Assembly: GCA_030686995.1 (NCBI GenBank)
Contig: CM060691.1
Location: forward strand, 94,196,743 to 94,260,742
Origin: Artemisia argyi
Lineage: Eukaryota > Streptophyta > Magnoliopsida > Asterales > Asteraceae
Length of the DNA stretch: 64,000 nt
Direction: 5' to 3'
The position numbers and the translations under genes are program-made. Positions 1-11,709 of this stretch are shown here, piece after piece; positions within the stretch are counted from its first letter, which is position 1; each line of letters opens with the position of its first letter. Under the pieces are notes generated by a model. That model worked only from the letters and a program-made list of their open reading frames with translations, was not told the origin of the DNA and did not search any database.

Positions 1-454
1 TGAAACCTAGATGTTGATTATTTGTTGATTACTTGTTTATGGTTGTATTGGATGAATGATTTCAATGTTAGGCTTAAGAAAACTGGCAGATCTCCATTAG
101 TGTAACATGCTTGAACGTCTTAGGAAACATGAACCGATGTGTACTAGGTTTTATTGGTTGTATTTAATGCATGAGTAAATTCTAATGATCCCATGTTAGG
201 AGCATCTTGCAGGCTCGACATAGGAGTGAAGTAGGTACTCATAGGATTGGGGAAGTAAGTACGCCACCCCATGAATGGTATTAAGGAATACAATCCGTCA
301 TCCACGCAACTATAACAAGTAATTAACGTGAAAAAGATATCTAGGGAGTAGTGAAATCTAAGTAAATACATTTCTCCCACATATTGCTCACAACCTTAGT
401 CTAATATAGTTTATTTTCATTTCTAGTATTTTATTTTGATTGTATCTTAGTATT
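1..454 (+). mobile_element. Z-family (Athila-like) LTR, left part, cut by window start and by an insertion
   Basis: This stretch is the reverse complement of about 44600-45035 and of 39985-40180, with only scattered substitutions. The Z LTR is complete at 44302-45720, which shows that roughly 690 bp of this copy lie before the window. It stops at 454, where a Tekay-like LTR begins, and resumes at 3772. No coding sequence is visible. The + strand is given because the copy is inverted relative to the solo LTR; the transcriptional orientation of the family is itself inferred. Confidence 0.8.
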
Positions 455-498
455 TGTCACAATTCGTAATTTCATGTCCTTTTTCAAACGTCGGAATT

Positions 499-652
499 TC
501 AGTATTCATCTCGGAAGTTACTATTCATTGGTTACTATTCATCATTTCACTATTCATCGTTTTCAGAGTTGGTTTGAGATTCTGAGAAGTATTTCAAAAT
601 TTCACTATTCACAAAACACTATTCATTTTCGGAAAAAAAACACTATTCATGT
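499..652 (+). repeat. ACTATTCA short repeats at the LTR 5' end
   Basis: At least six close variants of ACTATTCAT or ACTATTCAC occur with irregular spacing. The same word clusters near the start of the two other Tekay-like LTR families here (8281-8410 on the minus strand; 23025-23080 and 26685-26715 on the plus strand). It looks like a conserved U3 feature of this clade. Confidence 0.75.
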
Positions 653-3153
653 GCATTGCTCATTTCATCGTAAATTTAGTTTACGAGTATTTAAATTCGC
701 GTAATGCATCATCATTTGGTACACGTCATATAGACTAAAGTAGTCTACATATCATCAGTAACATCATCAGCACTTTAGATCATGCACGGATATGCATTAT
801 TTCCATTTACGTATGCTTAATTTGTAATTAACGTTACCACTCAGTTTTACTACTAAAGTATACCCAATACTCCCGGCTATGATCCTAACATATTTTCACA
901 CTTATTATAATAATATAAAAATTATATTATTAGTTTACCCGTTCTTTTCAAATAAATTGCTACATTTTACGGTCGGAGCTTATTACTCCGTCGGTTTGCT
1001 ATATTCCAACCCGATAATTATTTTAACACCCGATTCTCATCAGGAATGTAATTTCATGATTTTTACAACTTCGTCATATTTTATTTCAACTCGTCAGGAT
1101 TTATTTCTAGTTAACTCGGTACCCGCTAACACCTAATGTATACATGAACTAACTAATACTTACAACTTGGGGACATAAGCATTAATTAGCCCACACAAAA
1201 GTCTTCTTCTTCTTTTTCCTCCTTGTTTCACGCCACAATGCCCTCCAAAAGTCCATATACACTAGATATTTTTACTTGGCTCTTTATTACCATTTTAGCC
1301 TAACATAAAAGATATTTGCACAAGAGTTCAAGTAAACTCATTACTTTCATTTCATAATATCTAAATTTAGAAAAACAAAACACAAACTCTCTCTTTTCTA
1401 TCTCATGGTTCGGCCAAGAAACAAGAACAAGCAAGACATCATCAAATTTTACAAGATCAAGATCATCTAATCTCATTTGTACTCCTAGCTAGGATTTTGA
1501 AATAAAAATCCCTAGGTTACTTATATATAATTTTCTCCAAAAACTCATCAAACCTTCAAGTAAGTACCTAAATAAATTTCTCTACTTTTTATACTTCCAT
1601 TCACTATATTTTCATGTCCTAGTAATTAAGTATGCAAGTAAACCTATGTTATATACCACTTGTAGTTATATTTTGGCACTAAAATGGGTTTATGGAATTT
1701 TACTAGTAATCTTTTGAGCCCCATCATTCTTGGTGATATTTAGGACCCCATGACACCCTAGGAAGGTGTATGGTAGATTAAGGGATGTTTTGAAGTTGAT
1801 TGGAGTAGATTTGGACAAGTAGTTAACTAGAAAAATCTATTTTTGACACTCTATAAATGTTGCTGTCCTATTTTGAAAAACGTGGAAAGACCAGGGGTTC
1901 CTGGGTAATTTTTTTCTTAAAGATTTAGAAAATACTTTTAAAAACGAAGCTATGGGCGAAAGAACGGATTAAAACGAGTTTATAACGAAGGAGATATGAT
2001 TTTTGCAAGTTTAACGACGAAAACTATTTTCTGAAAATGTACTTGCTGTTGGACGAATTTCGACGGACAAAAAGAGGCATTAGACGTAATATATAGGAGC
2101 CGACCTACTGAAAATATATTAGTATATATTAATACGATTCCGGGGATATAAAGAACGTAGAAAACGAGCTTATAACGACCAAGATACAATCGTTTGAATT
2201 TTAGACGATTTTAATATTTTCCTTCAGCCCAACACTTAAGAAAATTTTCCAAGTATTAACCATTTCACCAAGTGACCAGGTTGAGAGCCATTTTTCTCAT
2301 TGATAAACTCATTTCTGGAAAATTTACATCATGGACATAAAGTTAGTTTACGCAGCCTAGTTTCCAAAACATCCAACCGTTTGTCAAAAGGATTTATAAC
2401 GAATAACTTATGGTCTTCCAAACTTTCCCGAAAACTGCCCAAAATTTGCCAAAACAGCCCAAACACCTCACTTGACGGCTATTTTCCTTTATGATCGAGA
2501 CCCGTATGGACCAACTTCAATTCTGTGACATTCTAGATATGGTGAAAATCTTCCTAAAACTACTGAGCTTCTTTCCTAACTCTTAACATTCACTATTTCG
2601 CGACTAGTTTTACGAGGCCAATTTGGACATATTTTCAAGTAATGAAAATGTTATATTTTGCGACGAAAACCTTATATTTGCCGATAGAACACCAAACGAG
2701 GATCGTGGAGTACCGTTTCAACCTATTTACATGAAAAGTGTTTATTAACTTAACGAGACGTCAAAAATGTATTTTTCGACGATAAACGTTATTTTCAAGT
2801 TTCACGAGTGGTATCGATAACATACGTATTTGCATGTGTAGCATCATTTCATTTCTTACATTAGACCATATCATTCATATTAGGTTGCGGTTAGAGATCG
2901 TGCCTCATTTAAGTGTATCCACTTTTGTCATCGTAGCCATCGCACCAGGTGAGTTATAGCCCCTACTTTTTCAATTGTTTTGGTAAACTCTTTGGGAGAG
3001 AATACATGCTCGTTTTACTTAAACGTAATACTCGCTTTACATAATTGATTACTTGCAATTTCGTTGGTATGTTTGATTACCTGCATTTCATTGGTATGTT
3101 TGATTACCTGTATTTCATGTGATTTGTCTCCTAAACATTATTATTTATTTATA

Positions 3154-3375
3154 TGACCTCATTGTCATAATTGTTTATCGGGCGACATTGTCAGTATTGT
3201 TTACTTGACCTCATTGTCATAATTGTTTATCTGGCGACATTGTCAGGATTGTCAGACTTATTTTATATGACCTCATTGTCATTATTGTTTACCTGGCGAC
3301 ATTGTCAGCTTTGTCAAAAATTGTTTATATAACCTCATTGTTAGAAATTGTTTATATAGCAGTATTGCTACAATA
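3154..3375 (+). repeat. Tandem repeat, about 3.5 imperfect units of 51-63 bp
   Basis: Units start with tgacctcattgtca at 3154, 3205 and 3268, and a diverged unit starts at 3330. Each is followed by tggcgacattgtcag or a variant and attgttta. The array lies inside the Tekay-like LTR, just upstream of its conserved hairpin at 3451-3481. Confidence 0.8.
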
Positions 3376-3771
3376 TTTGAATCTAGATACAAGTATTACT
3401 TTTGTTCACGTAAACTAAATCATATTTGGTAGTGGGTCGTAAACACACAGGTTACAAGTCTCTTATGGCGGGACTTGTCACTGAGTGGATTTACGATGCC
3501 TTTGCTGAGAAATCTTCATTCATATGCATTACATTCTTTTTCACAAGACTCTATGAACTCACCAACCTCGTGTTGACACTTTAGCATGTATTTTCAGGTT
3601 TTAAGCAATGGCATGCTACTGGAGGTTTTGGCAGGGCATGACATGGTCATAGAAGACTCTGATATTCATATGGGGACCGTTTTTAACTATTTTAAGGGCC
3701 TACTTCCGCACTACTCTTAACAATGTAAATTCAACACTTGTGGTTTAACGATTTTATTCTAAATGATTGCA

Positions 3772-4060
3772 TCTTAGTATTGGGTTAGTTGACTAGCAAC
3801 TAATTCCGCCCAAATCCTTCAAACCCGAGATTTTTAATTTGCTTTCTAAAAAATATAAAAATACAAAAAGAATCATCCTTCATCTCTAGATCTAGTATTT
3901 AGGTTTTCTAATCCTAGCGACACTATTCCTAGCTGAATGATCAATCCTCCGGTACTTGTCATTATACTATACTACATCGATCAGGTACACTGCCTGGTGG
4001 GGGTTGTAAGCTTCTCAAGATCCCTTGAGAGGTAAAGCCTGGTGCAATCCCTACGCATCA
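3772..4060 (+). mobile_element. Z-family LTR, right part ending at its terminal CATCA
   Basis: This continues the Z LTR begun at 1-454. It is the reverse complement of 44302-44600 and ends ...CTACGCATCA at 4060, matching the TGATGCGTAG terminus at 44302. The two halves are separated by the Tekay-like LTR. The bases flanking that LTR repeat 17 bp of Z sequence (438-454 and 3765-3781), longer than a normal 5-bp target duplication. Confidence 0.8.
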
Positions 4061-4562
4061 GAATGCTACTGTAATGTTAGATTTGGTCATTTGGATATTT
4101 GTATTTTGTGTTAGATTTTCAAGAATGCAATATTTCAATGCTACTGTAATGCTACTTTCATGCCACTTTATATTTTATAATTTGCTCAGTTGCAAATAGC
4201 ATAAATTTGCTCAGTAAGTTTTATGATTTTCATTTTGCAATTTGGAAATATTGCTCAGTAAGCTTTTTATGATTTGCACTCATCATGGGCCAATTTTTAT
4301 CATGGGCCAATTTTTGGCCTTTTTGGATCTGCTAGGTGACTTGGTCATTTGATGGGCTCAAATATGGACAAAGTGCAAAACTGCAAATTGCAACAATAAA
4401 TCAGGACAAAATGGAATACCAGCAAACCGACCAAATATGCCCGATTAAAACCGAACCGTCCCGATGCTTTTCGGGTTCGGGATCGAGATGGTATTTTTGC
4501 TTATGTCGGTATCGGTACTTGTCGGGTCGGGTCGGGTCGGGATCCGGACCGATGCTCAGCCC
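4061..4562. other. Non-coding debris with a possible hAT-type terminus
   Basis: It holds short internal repeats (atgctactgtaatg twice, tgctcagtaagyttt twice, catgggccaattttt twice). A GC-rich end reads ...ccgatgctcagccctac; its reverse complement, tagggctgagcatcgg, resembles termini of plant hAT-like elements. No matching second terminus or transposase is visible, so the class is uncertain. Positions 4524-4541 are a four-run G tract. Confidence 0.35.
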
Positions 4563-4672
4563 TACATTATACTATTCTACAACGGTCAGGTACACTGCCT
4601 GGTGGAGATTGCAAGCTTCTCAAGATCCCTTGAGAGGTAAAACCTTTTGCAAGGTTGCAAAACCACACATCA
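4563..4672 (+). repeat. Second copy of the Z LTR terminal ~110 bp
   Basis: The text from attatactattctacaac to ...cacacatca repeats the last 110 bp of the Z LTR (3963-4060) with several substitutions and a small internal change (aaccttttgcaaggtt). It is probably a diverged Z terminus left by an older insertion. Confidence 0.6.
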
Positions 4673-5612
4673 GTGTTATAGGATAAGTCGGCAAAATATA
4701 AATTTAAAACTTGATATGGAATAATAACTCCTATACTACAATGTGACACACGATCGCATCACAATTTAAAATCAATACTATTAATCTCATAATCTTTAAA
4801 CCCATTTAGTTAGATTAAACATATCTTTAGACAATTACTTAACATCATATGATGAAAACCTTTCATTTCATCAAAATCATCAATTGACCTTTAACCCATC
4901 ATCACAAAACTCCAATTCTTGTTTTAGTAATATAATTTCCCAAAACCCCAATCTTAGTTACATGAACCCTAATTCTTCCATTTTCAAGTTAAAATCAAAT
5001 AAGAGTTACCGTAACCCAATACATACCCAACTATCTCACCAGACCATCATATGATCATATCTTGAACATATGATGGAATCCCAATAACACTTTCACCAAT
5101 CTTAACCTCGTATGAGAATCAAGATAATAGGTCACTTACTTGATAAGGACATTAGCTAGGACTTAACCCTTGATATGAAGCACTAATTTTTTCACCAATA
5201 GTTCACCAAGTTCTTCTCTCCCTCCTCTTTTCTTTCTCCAGGTCGACCCACACAAAACCACATAACTCTGGAATGTTTTGGAAAGCCTGGGAATTATCCT
5301 AGGATATTTTTAAATAGTTTCATCTTTTAACAGTTGACATAACTAGTCCCTCAAGTCAGTTTTCTTTGGCCATATACAACTTTATAACATATTTACAACT
5401 TAGCAACTTTAGTCCCTTAAATCTACTTTTCTTATAATTGTGACACTCCTTATTTTCTATAACCATTTACATAACCTTTAATGTTTATAGTTTGACTATC
5501 GGGTTTGACTAAGCAATGTCGTAAATCCTTAAAACTTATAAAAGGTCGTAGTCAAGTATTCAAATGGCATTCTTGTAATAAAATACCTTAGGCCCGGTTT
5601 CAGGGTGTTAAA
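4673..5612 (-). other. Non-coding, LTR-like stretch, probably 3' LTR of the degenerate outer element
   Basis: There is no ORF. On the minus strand it starts at about 5612 with TTTTAACACCCTGAAACC, close to the TGTAACACCC start of many Tekay/Del LTRs, directly after a polypurine-like end (see 5613-5895). A tgttatagg at 4674 could be the other terminus. It does not clearly match the LTR that begins at 31305, so pairing it as the partner LTR is tentative. Confidence 0.4.
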
Positions 5613-5895
5613 ATTCTACCAACTTATTTAGATTTCATCCCCGAAATCTCTCGTTAAGAGTAACCATGACTTGGTCACATCTTATCCCAATTCTTAGCAC
5701 TAACACATTTCATTCATTCATTCCATTGCAAAGATCTAAGTGATCTTGCAACACTAAGCAAGAAGTTCCAAAATCCTTGATCCGCTTTACTTCTCGTTTA
5801 TTTTTTTTATAACTATACGGCTCTTACTAAGGCCATTATGTCAATCGGGACACATACACTATGACAAACATTTCATTGAGTCAACTCCATTACTA
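5613..5895 (-). mobile_element. 3' end of the degenerate outer Ty3-like element
   Basis: On the minus strand the block ends ...TTTCGGGGATGAAATC...AAGTTGGTAGAA just before the putative LTR. This is the usual layout at the 3' end of Tekay/Del internal regions (TTCGGGGACGAA-like text, then a purine tract). No coding capacity survives. The region reads on across the tandem array into 22513-22964. Confidence 0.5.
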
Positions 5896-5900
5896 TTACA

Positions 5901-8448
5901 TGTCACACCCCCAATTTACCTGACTTGCAGTGGAATGGAATACATGGGGGTGTCTGTCATAGCACCACAGTTACAGTTACATTGAACGACCTAAAGTGTC
6001 GTTTGGAAAATACTGCATTTGATCATTGAAATAATCCAGAGTTTACAAAATGAGGTCCCCAAGAGGTGTTGCATGTTTATGAAAAACAAGCCATACTAGA
6101 TCAAATGTTTACATAAGTGCATGAAATAATGATGAGACGCATCGACTCCGCGACTCCATGAAGGTCCAAATGCATGTCACATGAGCTACCTTAATAACCT
6201 GAAGTACATTGCTAAAACGTCAACACGAATGTTGGTGAATTCCATAGGTTTGTAAAATGTAATGATGTACGGCCACCACAAGTAAAAGTGCAAGATAAAA
6301 ATCTCATGAAAATTGTACAATAGCCTTAAGCTCATGACACCGAAGCTATGACTGATGAAACTCTACGCCCCTCCCGAATGTTCTGCCGAAACATTCAAAT
6401 GTAAAAGACATGACATGCATCCGCTTACTGTTGGTAATCACTACCACGGATGGAGGCGTCACCCTCGATAGATCTATCCACTTACTCTCGCTTAACGGTA
6501 AATTAACGGTTCATGATGTTACAGGGGACTTATCACATGGCAAGGTAACTTAAGCTATGTACATGTTTGAATACTTGGGCTCGTACTAAAATGATTGATG
6601 CAATGTATTCCCCCCGTGGGATTTGAAAACAATCAAAAATGTTGAATTGAAAACGGGGCTATGAAAACTCACCTTAACTGATGAAACTGTGATGAAATGA
6701 AATGAACACCAATGAACAATTAGCTGCCGCAACCCAATATGATGGTACCATGAACATGTAATGAGCTGAAAAACAAGGCGCGCACACTAGCCGCAACCTA
6801 ATATGAATGATGAACGATCTACTTTAGATCATGAAATGATGTTATGAATGTCCATGCACATGTTTCCTATACCACTCTACTCTTTGAAAAAAACACTTGT
6901 TGTTATCAAAAGTATATATTCCAAGACTTAGGAAAATATGGCTATTAGAAAAATAAACTAGTTGTAATATATATACTTATATATATAGCGTATGTACCAA
7001 TGTTTGTATTGAAATCCTTGAAATAACGCCTTGTACTAATGAAAATATACTTGTAATCACTAATACATCATTAGTTATGAAATTGGGTACTTGGTTAATA
7101 TTTCTAGAAAATCTAGAATTTAGTACGTAGAAGTATTATTTCTATTAGTGACAAAACGGTCTCATAAAACTAGTCGCGAAATAGTGAATATTAGGAGTTA
7201 GGAAAGAAGCTCAGTAGTTTTGAGTAGATTTTCACCATATCTAAAAAGTCACAGAAGTGAAGTTTGTCCATACAGGTCTCGATCATAAAGATAATTAGCC
7301 GTCAAGTGTGGTGTTTGGGCTGTTTTGGCAGATTCTGGGCAGTTTTCGGGAAAGTTTGGAAGTCCATAAGTTGTTCGTTATAAATCCTTTTGACAAACGG
7401 CTGGATGTTTTGAAAACTAGGCTGGGCGAACTAACTTTTTGTCAATGATGTAAATTTTCCAGAAATGAGTTTATCAATGAGTAAATTGGCTCTCAACATG
7501 ATGTCTTACAAAAACTGTTTTTCTAAGTAATATTTTGCTAAAAAGCTGATGGAAATAAATAGAGTTTCGCCGATTTTGAAACGTGTATATCTTGGTCGTT
7601 ATAAGCTTGTTTTCTACGTTCTTTATATCCCCGAAATCGTGGGACAACATACTAATATATTTTTGATAAGTCGGGATGGCTAGATCAAGTTTTACACCTC
7701 AGATTGCCCATTGAAAATCGTGGGACAGCATGTACAATTTTCAGAAAATAGTTTTCGTCGTTAAACTTGCAAAGATCATATCTCCTTCGTTATAAACTCG
7801 TTTTAATCCATTCTTTCGCCCACGGCTTCGTTTTTTAAAGTATTTTCTAAATCTTTAGCCCAAAGTTACCCGGAATCCCCTGATTTTTCTGGATTTACAA
7901 AAATGGGACAGCATGTATATATACTTGTTAGAAATCCATTTTTCATGTCCAAAACTAGTTTCTACTTCAACCAAATCTCTTGTAAACTTCACAAAACTAT
8001 ACTAATCCTACCATACACCTTCTTAGGGTGCCATGGGTTCCTAATGACTAGTAATCAAGTTAATTTAACAAGGGAACACCTAAATCACAATCTAGGGTTT
8101 GTATGTTCAAAAAGTATAAAAAAATAAAGTGGTATAACTAGTTTGTGCATGAAATTAAGCATGAATACCATAAGATACATATGTTAATTAAATGAAAACA
8201 TGAAAATAAATTTGAATACCCGTAAACTAAATTTACGATGAAATGTGTAATGCACGTGAATGATGAAATCTTTTCCCGCAATGAATAGTGTTCCGTGAAT
8301 AGTAAAATTTCTGAATGCTTCTCGGAATGTCAAACTGACACCAAAAATGATGAATAGTAAAATGATGAATAGTGTTTTGATGAATAGTGTTTGATGAATA
8401 GTATTTTTCCAAAGTTCGGGAAATGACCTGAAATGGTGAGTTGTGACA
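5901..8448 (-). repeat. Left LTR (3' LTR of the array), 2548 bp
   Basis: On the minus strand it runs from TGTCACAACTC (8448) to GGGGGTGTGACA (5901). It differs from the right LTR at ten substitutions and one 2-bp indel by eye. Three of those changes fall in the first 583 bp by plus coordinates (5931, 5944, 6483). ACTATTCA-type repeats lie at 8281-8410. Short ORFs inside it are not protein-like. Confidence 0.95.
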
Positions 8449-8462
8449 GTCTTCCCCTCTAA
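8449..8462 (-). promoter_or_regulatory. Polypurine tract, unit 1
   Basis: The minus strand reads TAGAGGGGAAGAC directly before the LTR start TGTCACAAC. This is the expected position of the plus-strand DNA primer. It is preceded by CTGAACTTCGGGACGAAGTTC, which is shared with the giant-LTR element at 26590-26611. Confidence 0.85.
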
Positions 8463-8700
8463 AAGGAACTTCGTCCCGAAGTTCAGTTTATGTTGGTCTC
8501 TGAGAATGTATTGATGAAAAGGTGATGATATTCGAGAATTCCAGCGAACTCTAACGATAGGAATTCGACTCTGTTTCAACTGCTTGACCACACGGTCCAT
8601 GATTTCTGTTGGTTCTCTTACAAGGTCTGAGATTGTCATTTGGGTTGGATCCCTTCCAATGGAATCATGAGTGACTCATCTGAAAGTCATTTTTGGGGAT
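8449..8700 (-). pseudogene. Chromodomain end of a Tekay-type polyprotein, unit 1
   Basis: The minus-strand frame ending near the PPT contains EIMDRVVKQLKQSRIPIVRV followed by RWNS. This is the typical start of the chromodomain that closes Tekay/Del integrases, where it directs integration to marked chromatin. A preceding IPLEG segment is in another frame and is interrupted by stops, so a frameshift separates it from the core. The usual tryptophan-containing end of the domain is lost. The open frame then runs through the PPT into the LTR, so the predicted 151-residue protein is an artefact. Non-functional. Confidence 0.75.
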
Positions 8701-9156
8701 CTGAAAATGTGAAATATGTTCGTGTAATCCTGTTGTTCTCTGACAATGTTCAAGTCTGACGGCCACTATGCCTTCTCTGTCAAAATATATAAAGGGTCCA
8801 GTGTATAATGGTGTAACTTTCCAAGTTTTCTGAACGATAACATGCCTTTCCTAGGCAGAACTTTCTGCTAACTCTGCAGAACTTGAAGTTTTAATGGTTC
8901 ACGACTTATTGAACTTGTAACTGATTCTTGACTTGTAGAAAATTTCTGGTTATCTCATGAATGCCTACTGAACTAATGAGTTGAGCTTTTTCCAAGTTTA
9001 GCCCATCAATAGATGGTCTGCGCTTCTTAATGTTTTAAATGTGATACTGGTAATATATACTGCTGAATTCTGCCAGAACTCAAGTTTGTATGCTAGTTGG
9101 TCGATTCTAAAATGAATCTTAAATGGTCCAATATGCTAAAGGTTCAACTTCTCTTG

Positions 9157-9500
9157 TTATCCAATTTGTATCATGCCAATCCAAGGCATAGCTTTTAACT
9201 TAGTTTGTTCTCCCACTTGAATCTGAATGGTTTGTTGTTCAGGATATCCAATCCAAATGATGTGTGTTATGTGCCAACCTAACTTCTGCCAGTTTCCCGT
9301 TGTTGGTGTGATAACTATTGTTGTAGATGAATTTGATTTATGTTGAGTGATTAGTCCAACCATTTACAGGGTCAATCACTCATGCTCTGAGCATACCTTC
9401 CTATGTTTGAATTGTTCTCTCGCTTTGACCATCGTTCTGAGGGTGATAGGTGATGTTCACATCTAAATGGGTTTCTGAAGGAAATCCTGAAATGATTACC
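9157..9500 (-). pseudogene. Ty3 integrase fragment, unit 1
   Basis: The minus strand near 9390-9470 encodes NITYHPQNDGQSERTIQT, then a stop, EGMLRA, a second stop and VID. This is the conserved integrase segment around the catalytic glutamate (the E in QSERTIQT). Further downstream, about 9157-9230, a different frame keeps QVGEQTKLKAMPW, similar to the DNA-binding C-terminal part. Several stops and frame changes make it inactive. It belongs to the same polyprotein as the chromodomain remnant that follows. Confidence 0.75.
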
Positions 9501-9554
9501 TGAAGTCCACGGTGAATTCGGTTTTCTTAACAGAAACAACTGAAATGGGTACAA

Positions 9555-11709
9555 TAAACCTTTGTGACTAATTCCATAACGTTCGGTCCTTCAAACTTGG
9601 CGTTATCTGAAGGGATAGAATATAGGTAACAATTTGATTCCTTGTGTTTTGTTCCAACGGATGATAAGACATATGTCCTTCTTTGTCTAGTGGGTTTGGT
9701 CTTCACTACTGAAGTTCGTGATCAATTTGTGATGTTCCTCCTAATTCCTTCATCACATATTCCAAATATTCTTTATTGTCAAGTCACAAATCCTAAATGC
9801 ATAAGCGATGTTGTAGGGAAAGTGGTTCTGAAAATTTGTCTCGCGATTGTGAGTTTTGGTTGAAATCTTTTTCTGAATAAACGAATTTAGAAAATGGAGC
9901 AAATGATTTACTGGGTAATATTTTCTTGATGATTCAAAATCCAGTAGTTATGAAATAGGAACTGTTTTCAAACATGTTGTGATTAAGACTGCTTACCAAA
10001 GTTTGATGTCTATGTATATTTCTCATTGTACAATAGTGTTGCTAAAGATTGACCAAAAAGGATCGTACTTGTTCAAAATAGGAATTTCAGAAATCATTTT
10101 TCCACAAGGTAGGTGATTTATGTAAACGCATCAACTTTATTTAAAAGTGAAAACACTAACAAGGATAAAATGGTAGAATAGGAAATGTTCGCTTAAATGC
10201 ATAGATGTCTAACACTTAGTTCCTGAGGTTGGATAATGTCTATTGATGGTTATCTGGCATAACTACAAGCACAGGTATTTAGACTAACTTAAGTCCTGAA
10301 ATAGTTTATCGTTGTAATTGGCAAGACGAAGGTATCACTTGATGTTGTGTCGATGAATGTCTATTCTGTTTTCCCATGTAGATGAGGAGATATGTTCCGG
10401 TTTGATCCCTTGCTTGGTATGAAGGTGAGGTTATCTGAAATTTCTAGTGACATAAGGCCGTAGAGGAAATTACATCGATATTCTTGATTCAAACAATTGT
10501 CCTTTGTGAAAACTTACTGCAAGAAAGTTTATGTATGGATGAGGCCATGTTTAAATGAAATGCTCTACAGTCTCAATTAGAAGCTTGGTTTATTTCTATT
10601 GTGTTGTCCTGCGGACATCTATATTGAGTTCAATCCTGTAGCTCAGTCTAGCTAGTACCCTTAAACGATAGAATTCGACAACTAAGTCAGAGATGGTGAT
10701 TCGGATAGTCTCACAGTATCTTTGGATTGTTGTTGAGTTATGAATTCTCTCTCTATATACTTCTAGTTCTGGTTAGTAGTTCTGTAATCCTTTCATTGCT
10801 TTTATTGTATAAAGGAATCCTGCATGTAATTGATATGGAAAGTCTCTTCTAGGGAAGTCAATGGGAAAATCCAACTTAATGTCTGAATGAGTGACTGGTG
10901 GGGTAAGTATCCAGGGATAGTTCGGCAAAAGGGATGTTTATGAAAGAATTCCTTTGTTTACAAAACTTTTGGATGAAGATTGTTATTAACAATCCTTTGA
11001 AAAGGTAATTATTTCCTTCATGGCATAATCCTTCCTGAATTTTACATAGGTGATCAGGCTATGTATAATTGAGGACTAATGATGCGATGTTGGATTTTGT
11101 CAAAATATCATAACTTTTCTCAAAAGTTTTAGATGGTGTTCAACGCATTGTTATTAAAATGGTATCCTGATGTTTCCTTTCAAGTAACATGAAAATTGCT
11201 TCGCGTAATAATAGTAAATACTTGGTGTAACGACAGAAAAATCAATGTATAGGAAGGTAATAAAATAGCTTACTTCAGAAAATTTTTCTGTAAAACAGTT
11301 TCCCCATATGATAGTAAAATAGCTTGAATGGTGCATTGGATACGTGGGTGAATCTTGTCAAATGGTAATAGTCTACTAGTTCGTCAAATACGAAATCAAC
11401 CTAATACCTGATGAGACAATGCTAAAATGTTGCTAAACGGTTGAAGTCTGAGCAAATGGAATAGAAAATGGAGTAAACGAAGGTTATGATTATCACCTAG
11501 GTAACAAAGGATAGATACTACATTGGATAGGAAAGTGCTTAATACCACTAGGTCATGTCATCGTACCAACGGTAAGTACAAAAGGAAAGATACAACCCTA
11601 AAGGGCTCGAACTACGGTTTTTATATTGAAACAAAGCTCCTCCTGCTGAAGCATTGTTGTTATCCTTGATGTTGCTAATATCCTGACGGTTCTCTTTCAA
11701 CAGCTCACG
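9555..11709 (-). other. Degenerate pol region of the Tekay-like element, unit 1
   Basis: By position between gag and integrase this should hold protease, reverse transcriptase and RNase H. I find no catalytic motif (no YxDD-type box) and no ORF above about 75 codons that looks real. It is either very decayed or replaced by non-coding sequence. The same holds for the second copy at 16588-18742. Confidence 0.5.

Larger units (their letters stand above)
455..3764 (+). mobile_element. Tekay-like LTR, probably a solo LTR lacking its 3' end
   Basis: It begins TGTCACAATTCG at 455, like the LTRs of the elements at 22970 (TGTAACAATTCG) and, on the minus strand, at 8448 (TGTCACAACTC). Several blocks match the LTR at 5901-8448 in inverted orientation: 1700-1800, 1985-2045 and 2230-2470. 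The segment 3430-3600 matches 25500-25680 of the giant-LTR element. The usual LTR end (GGGGGTGTTACA or GGGGGTGTGACA) is missing: the match stops at about 3764. No PBS, PPT or coding region follows, so I read it as a solo LTR with a lost end. It interrupts the Z LTR. Confidence 0.7.

Noticed and set aside
2300..2494. ORF with NSPNTS-type text in the first LTR
   Set aside because: It is non-coding LTR sequence, homologous to 7310-7480, where the frame is not kept.
7903..8127. 74-codon ORF repeated three times (7903, 14936, 21898)
   Set aside because: It lies inside the LTRs of the array, on the opposite strand to the element, has no recognisable domain, and is repeated only because the LTR is.
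9642..9863. Plus-strand ORF inside the array interior
   Set aside because: It is antisense to the decayed pol region and has no domain or start context.
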